From contig NZ_PQCF01000026.1 of the NCBI RefSeq assembly GCF_002964765.1, forward strand, positions 163,296 to 227,295: a stretch of DNA of 64,000 nt, written 5' to 3'. Positions 46,808 to 56,330 of this stretch are shown in pieces. The translations under genes were made by a program, and so were the position numbers. The notes beneath the pieces are model-generated. The model saw only the letters and a list, made by a program, of their open reading frames with translations. It made no database searches and was not told where the DNA came from. Within the stretch, counting starts at the first letter, position 1, and each line of letters starts with the position of its first letter. This DNA comes from Pseudoalteromonas sp. T1lg88. GTDB lineage: Bacteria > Pseudomonadota > Gammaproteobacteria > Enterobacterales > Alteromonadaceae.

Positions 46808-47641
46808 ATGAAAAAGGTTTTACTGGCGCAGTGCCCGGACCAAGAAGGTCTAATCGCCAAGATCACCGGCCTGTGCTTTGAGCATGGTCTCAATATCACC
46901 CGCAACAATGAGTTTGTCGACAAGGCCCATGGCCGCTTTTTTATGCGCACCGAACTCGATGGCGATTTTAGCAATATCGACCTGGAGGCTCAGCTACAAG
47001 CAATTTTACCGAGTAACTCCACACTGTCGCTCCATGGCGACGAGCCGGTTAAGGTGGTCTTGTTGGCGACCAAGGAAGCCCATTGCCTTGGCGGGGTATT
47101 ATTAAAGTGTTTTGAGCAGGCCTTGAATATTCAGGTGCTGGCGGTGATCGCCAATTACCCGGACTTACAACCCCTGGCACAGGGCTTTCATGTGCCCTTT
47201 CACTGCATCAGCCATGAAGGCTTAAGTCGCAGTGAGCATGACCGCCTGGTGGCAGATAAAATTGCCGAATACAATCCGGATTTGATTGGCCTGGCCAAGT
47301 ATATGCGCATTTTAAGCCCGGAATTTGTTGCCCGTTTTGCCGGGCGCATTATTAATATTCACCACTCCTTCCTGCCCGCCTTTATTGGTGCCAGGCCCTA
47401 TCACCAGGCCTTTGAGCGCGGTGTTAAGATCATCGGCGCGACCGCCCACTTTGTGAATAATGAGCTCGACGAAGGACCGATTATTTTGCAGCAGGTAACG
47501 AATGTCACCCATGCGGACAGCGCCGAAAGCATGGCGAAAAAAGGACGGGATGTGGAAAAGCTGGTGTTTTGTAAAGCCCTGGAGCTGGCCGCCGAGCATA
47601 AGCTCTTTGTTAATGACAACCGCACCGTGGTTTTTGACTAG
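46808..47641 (+). CDS. purU: Formyltetrahydrofolate deformylase
   Basis: Hydrolyses 10-formyl-tetrahydrofolate to formate and tetrahydrofolate, balancing one-carbon units and supplying formate to PurT. The 277-residue protein has an N-terminal ACT domain (LLAQCPDQEGLIAKITGLCF) and a C-terminal formyltransferase-fold domain. The latter has IGLAKYMRILSPEF, INIHHSFLPAFIGARPYHQA with catalytic Asn/His residues, and GATAHFVNNELDEGPII. It lies between crbS and crbR, reading with crbS. A 12-bp inverted repeat sits in its leader. It has no obvious link with acetate use. Confidence 0.95.
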   Translation: MKKVLLAQCPDQEGLIAKITGLCFEHGLNITRNNEFVDKAHGRFFMRTELDGDFSNIDLEAQLQAILPSNSTLSLHGDEPVKVVLLATKEAHCLGGVLLKCFEQALNIQVLAVIANYPDLQPLAQGFHVPFHCISHEGLSRSEHDRLVADKIAEYNPDLIGLAKYMRILSPEFVARFAGRIINIHHSFLPAFIGARPYHQAFERGVKIIGATAHFVNNELDEGPIILQQVTNVTHADSAESMAKKGRDVEKLVFCKALELAAEHKLFVNDNRTVVFD

Positions 47642-47711
47642 AGCGGTTTTTGATTAGATCAGTGTTTGCTGGCAAGGCACTCCTAGCCTTGCCTGTTAGC
47701 CTTATTTTTCT

Positions 47712-48365
47712 TTATTGTTGGCTTTCCATGGCCTCAAGCTGCAACTTGGAGGCAATAAGTACCGCCTGAGTGCGGTTATACACCCCGAGTTTACGGAAGA
47801 TGGCGGTAATATGCGCCTTCACCGTGGCTTCGGAAATATTCAGCTCATAGGCGATTTGCTTATTGAGCAAACCTTCGTGTAAATAACTTAAAACTCTATA
47901 CTGCTGTGGCGTTAATGATGCAACCTGGGCCGCAAGCTGCTTGTCTTCACCACTGATGGCTTCCACCTTGTCTTTGATATCAGCAGGCAACCACACCTCA
48001 CCTTCGAGGATTTCATTGATGGCGTCGGCGATTTCCTGAGCCGATGACGACTTGGGAATAAAGCCCATGGCGCCATAACCCATGACCTTAGACACTACCT
48101 GCAAGTCCTCACTGCCAGAGACCACGGCTATGGGTAAATCGGGATAATCTTCACGAATACGGATAAGGCCGTACAAGTCGCCATTGCCCGGCATATGCAA
48201 ATCCAGCAGCAAGATATCCAGGTCGTCATGCTTATCAAGCACCGCCAAGGTGGTGTCGAAGGTATCCGACTCTAACACTTCCAAGGGCTCAAATTGCTTG
48301 GTCAGCGCGCCTTTCAGGGCTTCTCTAAATAATGGGTGATCGTCCGCTATTAAAAACTGACTCAT
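47712..48365 (-). CDS. crbR: CrbR-like LuxR-family response regulator
   Basis: Transcription factor of the NarL/FixJ type, 217 residues, the expected partner of the CrbS-like kinase. The receiver has the acidic pair in IADDHPLF and phospho-acceptor Asp55 in ILLLDLHMPG; the DNA-binding helix-turn-helix is LTPQQYRVLSYLHEGLLNKQ...NISEATVKAHITAIFRKLGV (in parts). In Vibrio and Pseudomonas this family activates acs and the acetate symporter. It lies downstream of acs on the same strand; an acs terminator abuts its ribosome site (AGGAGCGC), so expression may depend on readthrough. Confidence 0.87.
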   Translation of the reverse strand: MSQFLIADDHPLFREALKGALTKQFEPLEVLESDTFDTTLAVLDKHDDLDILLLDLHMPGNGDLYGLIRIREDYPDLPIAVVSGSEDLQVVSKVMGYGAMGFIPKSSSAQEIADAINEILEGEVWLPADIKDKVEAISGEDKQLAAQVASLTPQQYRVLSYLHEGLLNKQIAYELNISEATVKAHITAIFRKLGVYNRTQAVLIASKLQLEAMESQQ

Positions 48366-48375
48366 GCTGCGCTCC

Positions 48376-48412
48376 TAAAAAAAATCGGCCATTACCTAAG
48401 GTAATAGCCGAT
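48376..48412 (-). terminator. acs terminator abutting the crbR ribosome site
   Basis: On the minus strand ATCGGC-T-ATTACCT pairs with AGGTAAT-G-GCCGAT around a tiny loop, followed by eight T residues. The crbR ribosome site AGGAG begins directly after the T run. Confidence 0.85.
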
Positions 48413-48457
48413 AGTCTACGTTTAGAATCATTCTTTAATCAAGCTCTTAACGATTAA

Positions 48458-50398
48458 TTAACGATTCAAGCGGTTTTCAATAAGCTCATCAACCACACTT
48501 GGATCGGCCAGAGTTGAGGTATCTCCCAGCTGCTGGTGCTCATTTGCGGCGATCTTACGTAAAATACGGCGCATAATCTTACCCGAGCGCGTTTTCGGCA
48601 GACCCGGCGACCATTGGATCATATCCGGCGAGGCAATAGGGCTAAGCTCTTTACGAACCCAATTACGCACCTCTTTGGTCAGCTCGTCGCTCACCACCAC
48701 ACCCTCGTTAGGGGTGATATACACATAAATACCCTGGCCTTTGATATCGTGCGGATAGCCCACCACAGCCGCTTCGGCCACGGCCTCATGGGCAACCAGT
48801 GCACTTTCAATTTCAGCCGTACCTAGGCGGTGGCCAGACACGTTCAGTACATCGTCAACACGACCTGTGATCCAGTAATAACCGTCTTCATCGCGGCGAC
48901 AACCGTCACCGGTAAAGTACACTCCCGGATAAGTAGAGAAATAAGTTTGCTCAAAGCGCTCATGGTCGCCATATACGGTACGTGCCTGCGACGGCCAGCT
49001 ATCAAGAATAACCAGGTTACCATCCACGGCTCCCTCAAGGGTATTGCCTTCGGCGTCAAATAGCGCCGGGGCGATACCAAAGAAAGGTCTGGTTGCCGAG
49101 CCCGGCTTCATATCGGTAGCGCCCGGCAATGGCGTGATCATGATGCCGCCGGTTTCCGTTTGCCACCAGGTATCGACGATAGGACACTGGTTGTTACCAA
49201 TACGCTCATAATACCAGGCCCAGGCTTCGGGGTTGATTGGCTCACCCACAGAGCCCAATACACGCAAACTGGTGCGCGTTGAGCTGGCGGTAGGCTCGTC
49301 GCCCTTAGCCATAAGCGCACGAATGGCAGTCGGTGCGGTATATAAAATAGTAACCTGATGTTTATCGACGATTTCACCCATGCGGCCAGCACTTGGGTAA
49401 GTAGGCACGCCTTCAAAAATAACCTGAGTACAACCATTCACCATAGGGCCGTAGGCAATATAGCTGTGACCTGTGATCCAACCCACATCGGCGCTGCACC
49501 AGTAGATATCGTCCTCATGCAGGTCGAATACATATTCGTGCGTCATGGAGCTGTAAACCAGGTAACCACCTGTGCTGTGTACAACACCTTTAGGTTGACC
49601 CGTCGAGCCCGAGGTATAAAGGATAAAGAGCGGGTCTTCGGCATTCATCACTTCCGGCTCGCATGTGCTTGGTAAGTCTGCAACCAGGTCATGCCACCAG
49701 ATATCAACATCATTCCACTGCACCTCACCACCGGTCAGCTGATGCACAATCACATGCTCTACCGTAGTGACGCCGGCTTGGCTCACCGCTTCATCAACAT
49801 TGGCTTTAAGCGGAACACAATTGCCGCCGCGGCGACCTTCGTCGGAAGTGATCACTACCTTGGCGCCACTGTCTTTAATACGATCGGCAATGGCCGAAGG
49901 TGAGAAGCCACCAAACACCACGGAATGCACCGCACCAATGCGGGCACAGGCCTGCATGGCGTAGACTGCTTGTGGTGTCATCGGCATATAGATGGCAACG
50001 CGGTCGCCCTTTTGTACGCCGAGCTTGCGCAGGCCATTGGCCAGTTTACACACCTCGTCGTGAACTTGTTGATAGCTGATGTGCTCGCTTTGGCTAGGGT
50101 CATCCCCTTCCCAAATCAGCGCGGTTTTATCGGCTTTATCTTTTAGATGGCGGTCAATACAGTTGTAAGAAGCGTTTAGTTGCCCGTCTTCAAACCATTT
50201 GATGCTGATATGGCCTTTATCGAAAGAGGTATTTTTAACTTTTGAGTAAGGGGTGATCCAATCTAGACGCTGGCCGTGCTCGGCCCAAAATGCTTCTGGG
50301 TCGTCGATGGATTGCTGATACATAGCTTGGTATTTTTCGTTATCGACTAATGCGTTGTTTTTGATGTTTTCAAAAACCGGATAAATGCTCTGTGACAT
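48458..50398 (-). CDS. acs: Acetyl-CoA synthetase (AMP-forming)
   Basis: Activates acetate to acetyl-CoA through acetyl-AMP, the high-affinity route for acetate use. The 646-residue protein has the adenylation loop [19 protein letters not shown], the acetyl-pocket stretch [16 protein letters not shown], and the C-terminal acylation-regulated lysine in [15 protein letters not shown]. The frame is open to 50443, but the ATG at 50398 follows a GGAGACGG site and gives the normal N-terminus MSQSIYP. It is divergent from the porin gene and linked to CrbS, CrbR and the acetate symporter genes. Confidence 0.97.
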   Translation of the reverse strand: MSQSIYPVFENIKNNALVDNEKYQAMYQQSIDDPEAFWAEHGQRLDWITPYSKVKNTSFDKGHISIKWFEDGQLNASYNCIDRHLKDKADKTALIWEGDDPSQSEHISYQQVHDEVCKLANGLRKLGVQKGDRVAIYMPMTPQAVYAMQACARIGAVHSVVFGGFSPSAIADRIKDSGAKVVITSDEGRRGGNCVPLKANVDEAVSQAGVTTVEHVIVHQLTGGEVQWNDVDIWWHDLVADLPSTCEPEVMNAEDPLFILYTSGSTGQPKGVVHSTGGYLVYSSMTHEYVFDLHEDDIYWCSADVGWITGHSYIAYGPMVNGCTQVIFEGVPTYPSAGRMGEIVDKHQVTILYTAPTAIRALMAKGDEPTASSTRTSLRVLGSVGEPINPEAWAWYYERIGNNQCPIVDTWWQTETGGIMITPLPGATDMKPGSATRPFFGIAPALFDAEGNTLEGAVDGNLVILDSWPSQARTVYGDHERFEQTYFSTYPGVYFTGDGCRRDEDGYYWITGRVDDVLNVSGHRLGTAEIESALVAHEAVAEAAVVGYPHDIKGQGIYVYITPNEGVVVSDELTKEVRNWVRKELSPIASPDMIQWSPGLPKTRSGKIMRRILRKIAANEHQQLGDTSTLADPSVVDELIENRLNR

Positions 50399-50699
50399 AA
50401 CCGTCTCCATATTTTTTGTTGCCTTTAGGCCTGCCCACAGCATTACCCAGGGCCACGTCTTGCAGTATTAGACCTTAGTATAAAATCTTTATAAACAGCA
50501 CTGTTTTCGCCAAAACGCCTGCTAAAAATGGCGCGAAATACTTAGTCAAATGAGCCCACAAGGGCGTCCTTAGCCTCGGGCTCTCTCAGATAAAAGGTCA
50601 TCCTTTTCGCTCGCTATACCTTAGTCGTACGACCAATAGATAATTGCCTAAAAAGCCATCAAGGACCATTTTCTCTGAGCTAGCTTGCAACAGGATAAG
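50399..50699. promoter_or_regulatory. Divergent regulatory region of acs and the DcaP-like porin
   Basis: 301 bases without a gene. Three sequences share the CTTAGT core: ACCTTAGTA (50472), ACTTAGTCA (50540) and ACCTTAGTCGTAC (50618-50630). The last extends to the near-palindrome TTAGTCGTACGACCAA, whose centre GTCGTACGAC (50624-50633) is perfect. The repeated motif also occurs before the symporter genes (43063). Candidate CrbR sites, inferred. Confidence 0.55.
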
Positions 50700-51860
50700 A
50701 TGATGACAACACAAAAATTAATGATGAAAACACTGACTGCACTTGCGGTATGTACGGCAATTGGCAGTGCCCAGGCTGCCACCATAGGCAATACAGAAGT
50801 CAGCTACGGCGGCTATATTAAGCTTGATGCCATGTGGAGCGACTACTCGGCTGGAACCATTTCCGGCGACAGCATTGGCCGCGACTTTTATGTGCCCAGC
50901 ACCACGCCGGTTGGCGATGATGATGGCAGCGATGCGGTATTTGATATGCATGCGCGCCAATCCCGTTTTAACTTTGGTACCAGCACCAAACTAGACAACG
51001 GCAAGAACATAAATACCAAAATAGAGCTGGATTTTATTGCCTCTATTGGCGGTAACGAACGCGTTACCAACTCTTACTCTCCGCGTATTCGTCAGGCTTA
51101 TATCACTTATGATGGCTGGCTCTTTGGTCAGGCTTGGTCAAACTTCCAAAACGTTTCTGCCCTACCGGAAACCCTGGATTTTGTTGGCCCGGCAGAAGGT
51201 ACCGTGTTCGTACGTCAGGCGCAGGCACGCTACAGTATCGGTAACTGGGCCTTTTCCGTTGAAAACCCGGAAAGCACCATTACGGTTAACGGCGCCCGTG
51301 TCGAAACCGACGATGCCAGCCTACCGGATTTCACCGCCCGTTATAACCATAACGCCGATTGGGGCCAAATCGTGGTTACCGGCTTGGCTCGCCAGCTCAC
51401 TTACAAGCAAGGCGGCGCCGACGAAGATGAAACCTCTTATGGTGTCAGTGTTTCCGGGCGTTATAACCTGGGTCAAGACAGCATTAAATTTATGCTGACC
51501 CATGGTAAGGGTCTGGGTCGCTATATTGGCTTAAACGTGGCCCATGGCGCCGTTTACGATGGTGATGGCTTGGATGCCATAGACTCTACCTCAGGCTTTA
51601 TCGGCTATCAGCACCACTGGAACGAGCAACTGCGCTCTACCTTCCTATATTCTTTCTTTAGTGCCGATAACAATACCCACCTACTCGCGTATAGCGGCGA
51701 CCCCACCGAAAGCAGCGTAAGCTACAGTGCTAACCTGCTGTACTCACCGGTGAAAAAACTCACCTTCGGGGTCGAGTTTAAGCATGCCGAGCGCGAAACC
51801 GAAAGTGGTGCAGATGGCGACTTAGACCGTCTGCAGTTCTCCGCCAAGTACGCATTTTAA
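50700..51860 (+). CDS. DcaP-like trimeric outer-membrane porin
   Basis: Outer-membrane beta-barrel protein of 386 residues with a signal peptide ending SAQA. It shows the DcaP-family pattern: VSYGGYIKLDAMWSDYS at the mature start, ARQSRFNFGTSTKL, LFGQAWSNFQNVSALPETLDF and FVRQAQARYS, and the terminal aromatic signature RLQFSAKYAF. The family passes small organic acids such as dicarboxylates in Acinetobacter. Position opposite acs suggests entry of acetate or related acids, an inference from context. The ATG at 50700 follows AGGATAAG; an earlier TTG at 50685 is unlikely. Confidence 0.87.
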   Translation: MMTTQKLMMKTLTALAVCTAIGSAQAATIGNTEVSYGGYIKLDAMWSDYSAGTISGDSIGRDFYVPSTTPVGDDDGSDAVFDMHARQSRFNFGTSTKLDNGKNINTKIELDFIASIGGNERVTNSYSPRIRQAYITYDGWLFGQAWSNFQNVSALPETLDFVGPAEGTVFVRQAQARYSIGNWAFSVENPESTITVNGARVETDDASLPDFTARYNHNADWGQIVVTGLARQLTYKQGGADEDETSYGVSVSGRYNLGQDSIKFMLTHGKGLGRYIGLNVAHGAVYDGDGLDAIDSTSGFIGYQHHWNEQLRSTFLYSFFSADNNTHLLAYSGDPTESSVSYSANLLYSPVKKLTFGVEFKHAERETESGADGDLDRLQFSAKYAF

Positions 51861-51877
51861 CTGCGTTCAGCATAGAG

Positions 51878-51918
51878 AAGCCGCCATTCCTTTATAAGGG
51901 AGGCGGCTTTTTTATTTT
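51878..51918 (+). terminator. Terminator of the porin gene
   Basis: AAGCCGCC, a 16-base loop, GGCGGCTT and a T-rich tail (TTTTTATTTTT). Confidence 0.85.
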
Positions 51919-51940
51919 TCTAACGTCATAGAACAGGCAT

Positions 51941-51967
51941 AAAAAAACCAGCCCTGGGGCTGGTTTT
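51941..51967 (-). terminator. recA terminator
   Basis: On the minus strand AAAACCAGCC, short loop, GGCTGGTTTT and further T residues, 23 bases after the recA stop. Confidence 0.88.
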
Positions 51968-51989
51968 ACTTACTCTTATTCTTTACGCC

Positions 51990-53039
51990 TTACTCGGCAT
52001 CCACCTCTTCGGCAAGCGAGTTTACTTCACCCTCTTCCGGCTTAATGGTGGCCTTTAGCAACAGCATTTCACGTAGCTTGCCTTCGATCTCATTGGCGAT
52101 CTCGACATTCTCTTTTAAGAACTTAATCGAGTTCGACTTACCCTGGCCTACTTTCGAGCCATTGTAGCTATACCAGGCACCTGATTTTTCAATCAACTTG
52201 TGCTTCACGCCCAGGTCGATAAGCTCACCTTCTTTAGAGATACCCTCACCATACATGATGATAAATTCGGCTTGCTTAAACGGCGGTGCTACCTTGTTCT
52301 TCACTACCTTAACGCGGGTTTCGTTACCTACTACTTCGTCACCGTCTTTTACCGAGCCGATGCGACGAATATCAAGGCGAACCGATGAATAAAACTTCAG
52401 CGCGTTACCACCTGTGGTGGTTTCCGGGTTGCCGAACATCACACCTATCTTCATACGGATTTGGTTGATGAAGATACACAAGGTGTTTGAACGCTTAATA
52501 TTACCGGTGAGCTTACGCAATGCCTGTGACATCAAACGGGCCTGCAAACCAACGTGGCTGTCACCCATTTCACCTTCAATTTCTGCTTTTGGTGTTAGTG
52601 CGGCTACCGAGTCGACGATCACTACATCAACGGCGCCCGAACGTACCAGCATGTCACAAATTTCCAGCGCCTGCTCACCCGTGTCCGGCTGAGAAACAAG
52701 TAGCTCATCAACATTTACGCCTAGCTTCTCGGCATAAACCGGGTCAAGGGCGTGCTCGGCGTCAACGAAGGCACAAGTTTTACCCTGGCGCTGGGCTTGA
52801 GCAACAACCTGCAAGGTCAATGTGGTTTTACCCGATGATTCCGGACCATAAATTTCCACTACACGGCCGGTAGGCAGACCGCCAATACCCAAGGCAATAT
52901 CAATACCCAGTGAACCGGTAGAAATGGCTTCAACGTCCAAAGCCTGGCTGTCGCCTAGCTTCATGATTGAGCCTTTACCAAATTGGCGCTCAATTTGTGA
53001 AAGCGCAGCGCTTAAGGCTTTTTGCTTGTTATCGTTCAT
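51990..53039 (-). CDS. recA: Recombinase RecA
   Basis: Central recombinase and SOS co-protease. The 349-residue protein carries the Walker A motif [36 protein letters not shown] with the L2 region, and an acidic C-terminal tail ([15 protein letters not shown]). The ATG at 53039 behind GGAG gives the usual start [18 protein letters not shown]. Upstream is a perfect CTGT-N8-ACAG SOS box inside a sigma-70 promoter with the same layout as in E. coli. recX is not adjacent but lies about 15.7 kb downstream next to alaS. Confidence 0.98.
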   Translation of the reverse strand: MNDNKQKALSAALSQIERQFGKGSIMKLGDSQALDVEAISTGSLGIDIALGIGGLPTGRVVEIYGPESSGKTTLTLQVVAQAQRQGKTCAFVDAEHALDPVYAEKLGVNVDELLVSQPDTGEQALEICDMLVRSGAVDVVIVDSVAALTPKAEIEGEMGDSHVGLQARLMSQALRKLTGNIKRSNTLCIFINQIRMKIGVMFGNPETTTGGNALKFYSSVRLDIRRIGSVKDGDEVVGNETRVKVVKNKVAPPFKQAEFIIMYGEGISKEGELIDLGVKHKLIEKSGAWYSYNGSKVGQGKSNSIKFLKENVEIANEIEGKLREMLLLKATIKPEEGEVNSLAEEVDAE

Positions 53040-53108
53040 TATTTTCTCCAAAATCATTGACCGCCAAGCTCATAATGCTTGGTATTAACGCTTGACTTAA
53101 TGAACCTT

Positions 53109-53136
53109 AGTATACTGTATGAAATTACAGTATCAA
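53109..53136 (-). promoter_or_regulatory. recA promoter with LexA (SOS) box
   Basis: On the minus strand TTGATA (-35) and TATACT (-10) are spaced 16 bases apart. Between and overlapping them lies TACTGTAATTTCATACAGTA, a CTGT-N8-ACAG LexA site (53113-53132). The -35 element overlaps the stop codon of the upstream pncC gene. Confidence 0.92.
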
Positions 53137-53639
53137 GCAGATTCTAAAATTTTTACCACCATGCTCAGGGCGTGACTGATAGCCTGCTCGCGTACATAGG
53201 CGCGATCCCCCATAAAATAGCGCTCTTCGGTATAGACCTGCTGATCAAAGTACACGGCAAACCATACTAACCCCACCGGCTTATCTTCGCTGCCGCCATC
53301 CGGACCGGCAATGCCCGAGGTCACCACGGCGACATCCGCCTGTGCCGCATGGGCTGCGCCGCGGGCCATTTCCACCACAGTTTGTTCGCTGACGGCGCCA
53401 AATTGGGCCAGGGTTTGCGCTGATACACCCAGGCGCTCTTGCTTAGCCTCATTGCTGTAGGTCACCGCGGCTTCGGCAAAATAACGCGAGCTTCCAGGGG
53501 TGTCGGTAATGGCATAAGCAATACCGCCGCCGGTACAGGACTCAGCGGTAGTGATCATCATCTGCTTATCCGTTAAAATAACGCCCAGTTGCGCGGCAAG
53601 GGTTTGTGTATTGGCAGTAAACCTTTGTTGTAAGTTCAT
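53133..53639 (-). CDS. pncC: Nicotinamide-nucleotide amidohydrolase (CinA C-terminal family)
   Basis: Hydrolyses NMN to nicotinate mononucleotide in NAD recycling; the CinA-C family. The 168-residue protein has the active-site region [20 protein letters not shown], then [16 protein letters not shown], and [21 protein letters not shown]. The frame is open to 53747, but the ATG at 53639 follows AAGGATGGTT and fits the family length. It lacks the N-terminal MoCF domain of full CinA. It lies just upstream of recA, a common arrangement, and its start is only 24 bases from the divergent mutS start. Confidence 0.93.
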   Translation of the reverse strand: MNLQQRFTANTQTLAAQLGVILTDKQMMITTAESCTGGGIAYAITDTPGSSRYFAEAAVTYSNEAKQERLGVSAQTLAQFGAVSEQTVVEMARGAAHAAQADVAVVTSGIAGPDGGSEDKPVGLVWFAVYFDQQVYTEERYFMGDRAYVREQAISHALSMVVKILESA

Positions 53640-53663
53640 AACCATCCTTATTCGAGTGAGTGC

Positions 53664-56258
53664 ATGTCGGCAAATCTCTATAGTGAAGATAATATAAAAC
53701 AACAAACCCCCATGATGCAGCAATACTTGCGCATTAAGGCACAACATGCCGATATTTTACTTTTTTATCGCATGGGGGACTTCTATGAAGTGTTTTTCGA
53801 TGATGCCATTCGCGCAGCAGAATTATTAGATATTTCGCAGACTTACCGAGGAAAAGCCGGTGGCGATCCAATCCCTATGGCGGGTGTACCCTATCATGCG
53901 GTAGAAAACTATCTGGCACGCCTGGTACAGCTTGGCGAATCCGTGGCCATTTGCGAGCAGGTTGGCGATCCGGCCACCAGCAAGGGCCCGGTTGAACGCA
54001 AGGTAGTGCGTATCGTCACCCCGGGCACGGTAACCGACGAAGCCCTGCTTAACGAGCGTCAGGACAACTTGCTGGTCAGTGTGTGCCAAGGCACTGGCGA
54101 CTATTTTGGTGTGGCGTATCTGGATATTAATTCCGGACGTTTTAATATCGTCGAGTGTGCCGACGCCGACGCCTTTAAATCGACCCTGCAACGCCTTAAC
54201 CCCGCTGAGCTGCTGTATTCGGAAAGCTTCAGCGATATCAGGCTTATTGAGCATATCAAGGGCATGCGCCGTCGCCCGGAATGGGAGTTCGACCTGGACA
54301 CCGCCATCACTTCCCTGTGCCAGCAATTTGGCACCCAAGACCTGATTGGTTTTGGTGTTAATGATGCCAAACTGGGATTAGTGGCAGCCGGTTGCTTGCT
54401 GCAATACGTAAAAGACACCCAGCGCACCGCATTGCCCCATATCAATGCCATCAGCCTGGAGCAAGACAGTCAAGCCGTGGTGCTCGACAGCGCCACCCGA
54501 AAAAACCTCGAGCTCACCCAAAACCTTGGCGGTGGCATTGAAAACACCCTGGCGGCCGTTTTGGATAAAACCGCCACGCCCATGGGCTCGCGCCTGCTTA
54601 AGCGCCGTATTCATAACCCGATACGCTGCCGCGACGAGTTGAGCCAACGCCTTGATGCCATCGAAACCCTGATCGACCAGGGCTGGCACCTTGAGCTCCA
54701 TCCCTTGCTGCGCAATGTCGGCGATATCGAGCGTATCGTAGCTCGCTTAGCATTGGGCAACGCCCGGCCCAGAGATCTGTCCCGTTTACGCGCGGCGCTG
54801 CAACAGTTGCCGGAATTAAAGGGCCTGCTCGGCACCGCCTCGCAACGACGTCTGGCACAAATCGCCAACGCCTGTGAGCCCAACGATGAGCTTTTGCACT
54901 TGCTTGAGCGCGCCATTATCGATAACCCGCCGGTGCTTATTCGCGACGGCGGCGTGATTGCCGAAGGCTATAACCAAGAGCTCGACCATTGGCGCAACCT
55001 CTCCCAAGGTGCCACCGATGTACTCGAAGCCATGGAAGAGCGTGAGCGCGAAGTTACTGGGATCAGCACCTTAAAAATCGGCTACAACAAGGTGCATGGC
55101 TTTTATATCGATATTAGCCGCGCCAACTCGCACCTGGTGCCGGCGCATTATATTCGCCGTCAAACCCTGAAAAACAACGAGCGCTATATTATTCCCGAGC
55201 TTAAAGAGCATGAGGACAAGGTGTTAGGCAGTCAGTCTCAGGCCCTGGCGCTGGAAAAGCAGCTTTATGAAGAGTTATTCACACTAATCGCCCCGCACTT
55301 GGAGCGCTTACAGCGTTTAGCGGCATCCCTAAGTGAGCTCGATGTACTCAATAACTTTGCCGAGCGGGCGCTGACCCTGAACTATTGCAAGCCGGCGCTT
55401 GATGAAGGCGATGCCATCAGCATTAGCGAAGGTCGCCACCCTGTGGTCGAGCAGGTGATGCGCGACCCCTTTATCGCCAACCCCATAGAACTTAATAATC
55501 AGCGTCGCATGTTGATGATAACTGGCCCAAATATGGGTGGTAAATCAACCTATATGCGCCAAACTGCTCTGATCGTGCTGATGGCTCATATCGGCTGTTA
55601 TGTGCCCGCTGCGAGCGCTAATATAGGCACAGTAGACCGTATATTTACCCGTATCGGCGCCAGCGATGACCTGGCCTCCGGGCGCTCAACCTTTATGGTG
55701 GAGATGACGGAAACCGCCACCATTTTAAATAATGCCAGTCAGCATTCTCTGGTATTAATGGATGAAATTGGCCGCGGTACCAGCACCTATGACGGTCTCT
55801 CCCTGGCCTATGCCACGGCGGATTACCTGGCGCATAAGATCAATGCCAAAACCTTGTTCGCAACCCATTATTTTGAGCTCACCGAACTGGCGGAGCAGGA
55901 GTCGGGACTGGTCAATGTGCACCTAGATGCCATTGAGCACAACGACACCATAGCCTTTATGCATAAGGTATTGGAAGGGCCGGCCAGTAAGAGCTTCGGC
56001 CTGCAGGTGGCGGCTTTAGCCGGTGTGCCTAAGGCGGTGATCACCAACGCCAAACGCAAGCTTAAACAGCTGGAGCAGCAGCCGGCCTTAAACGCTAATG
56101 GCAATGGCCAAGCAAACGGCAATGGTGCAAATCAACTTGAGCTCTTACCCTCTGAGCCCGAGCCCAGCGCCCTCGAAGTGGCGCTTGGTGAGATCAATCC
56201 CGATGAGCTTACTCCTCGTCAGGCGTTAGATGCCCTGTATCATTTAAAGTCGCTGTAA
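53664..56258 (+). CDS. mutS: DNA mismatch repair protein MutS
   Basis: Mismatch-binding ATPase that starts methyl-directed repair with MutL. The 864-residue protein has the mismatch-contacting FxE loop in [14 protein letters not shown], the Walker A motif [13 protein letters not shown], Walker B and signature [20 protein letters not shown], and ATHYFEL. The C-terminal part has a low-complexity linker ([12 protein letters not shown]) before the tetramerisation/clamp-like tail. The ATG codes [21 protein letters not shown]. The divergent pncC start is only 24 bases away, so its promoter must reach into that gene. Confidence 0.97.
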   Translation: MSANLYSEDNIKQQTPMMQQYLRIKAQHADILLFYRMGDFYEVFFDDAIRAAELLDISQTYRGKAGGDPIPMAGVPYHAVENYLARLVQLGESVAICEQVGDPATSKGPVERKVVRIVTPGTVTDEALLNERQDNLLVSVCQGTGDYFGVAYLDINSGRFNIVECADADAFKSTLQRLNPAELLYSESFSDIRLIEHIKGMRRRPEWEFDLDTAITSLCQQFGTQDLIGFGVNDAKLGLVAAGCLLQYVKDTQRTALPHINAISLEQDSQAVVLDSATRKNLELTQNLGGGIENTLAAVLDKTATPMGSRLLKRRIHNPIRCRDELSQRLDAIETLIDQGWHLELHPLLRNVGDIERIVARLALGNARPRDLSRLRAALQQLPELKGLLGTASQRRLAQIANACEPNDELLHLLERAIIDNPPVLIRDGGVIAEGYNQELDHWRNLSQGATDVLEAMEEREREVTGISTLKIGYNKVHGFYIDISRANSHLVPAHYIRRQTLKNNERYIIPELKEHEDKVLGSQSQALALEKQLYEELFTLIAPHLERLQRLAASLSELDVLNNFAERALTLNYCKPALDEGDAISISEGRHPVVEQVMRDPFIANPIELNNQRRMLMITGPNMGGKSTYMRQTALIVLMAHIGCYVPAASANIGTVDRIFTRIGASDDLASGRSTFMVEMTETATILNNASQHSLVLMDEIGRGTSTYDGLSLAYATADYLAHKINAKTLFATHYFELTELAEQESGLVNVHLDAIEHNDTIAFMHKVLEGPASKSFGLQVAALAGVPKAVITNAKRKLKQLEQQPALNANGNGQANGNGANQLELLPSEPEPSALEVALGEINPDELTPRQALDALYHLKSL

Positions 56259-56280
56259 AGTGACCATCTAAAAACACAAA

Positions 56281-56310
56281 AACGCCGCTAATTTAGCGGC
56301 GTTTTTTCTT
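56281..56310 (+). terminator. Bidirectional terminator between mutS and rpoS
   Basis: AACGCCGCTAA and TTAGCGGCGTT with a T run on the plus strand and an A run before it, so it can end transcripts from both convergent genes. Confidence 0.9.
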
Positions 56311-56330
56311 ATCTTAATAACTTAGGGAAG

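Noticed and set aside
47671-47693. Hairpin GGCAAGGC/GCCTTGCC between purU and crbR as terminator
   Set aside because: The stem is good but the T-rich stretch is about 10 bases away, so it is not a clear intrinsic terminator.
53101-53112. CCTTAGT sequence in the recA promoter resembling the acetate-module motif
   Set aside because: It lacks the CGTA extension and lies in an SOS promoter; taken as chance.
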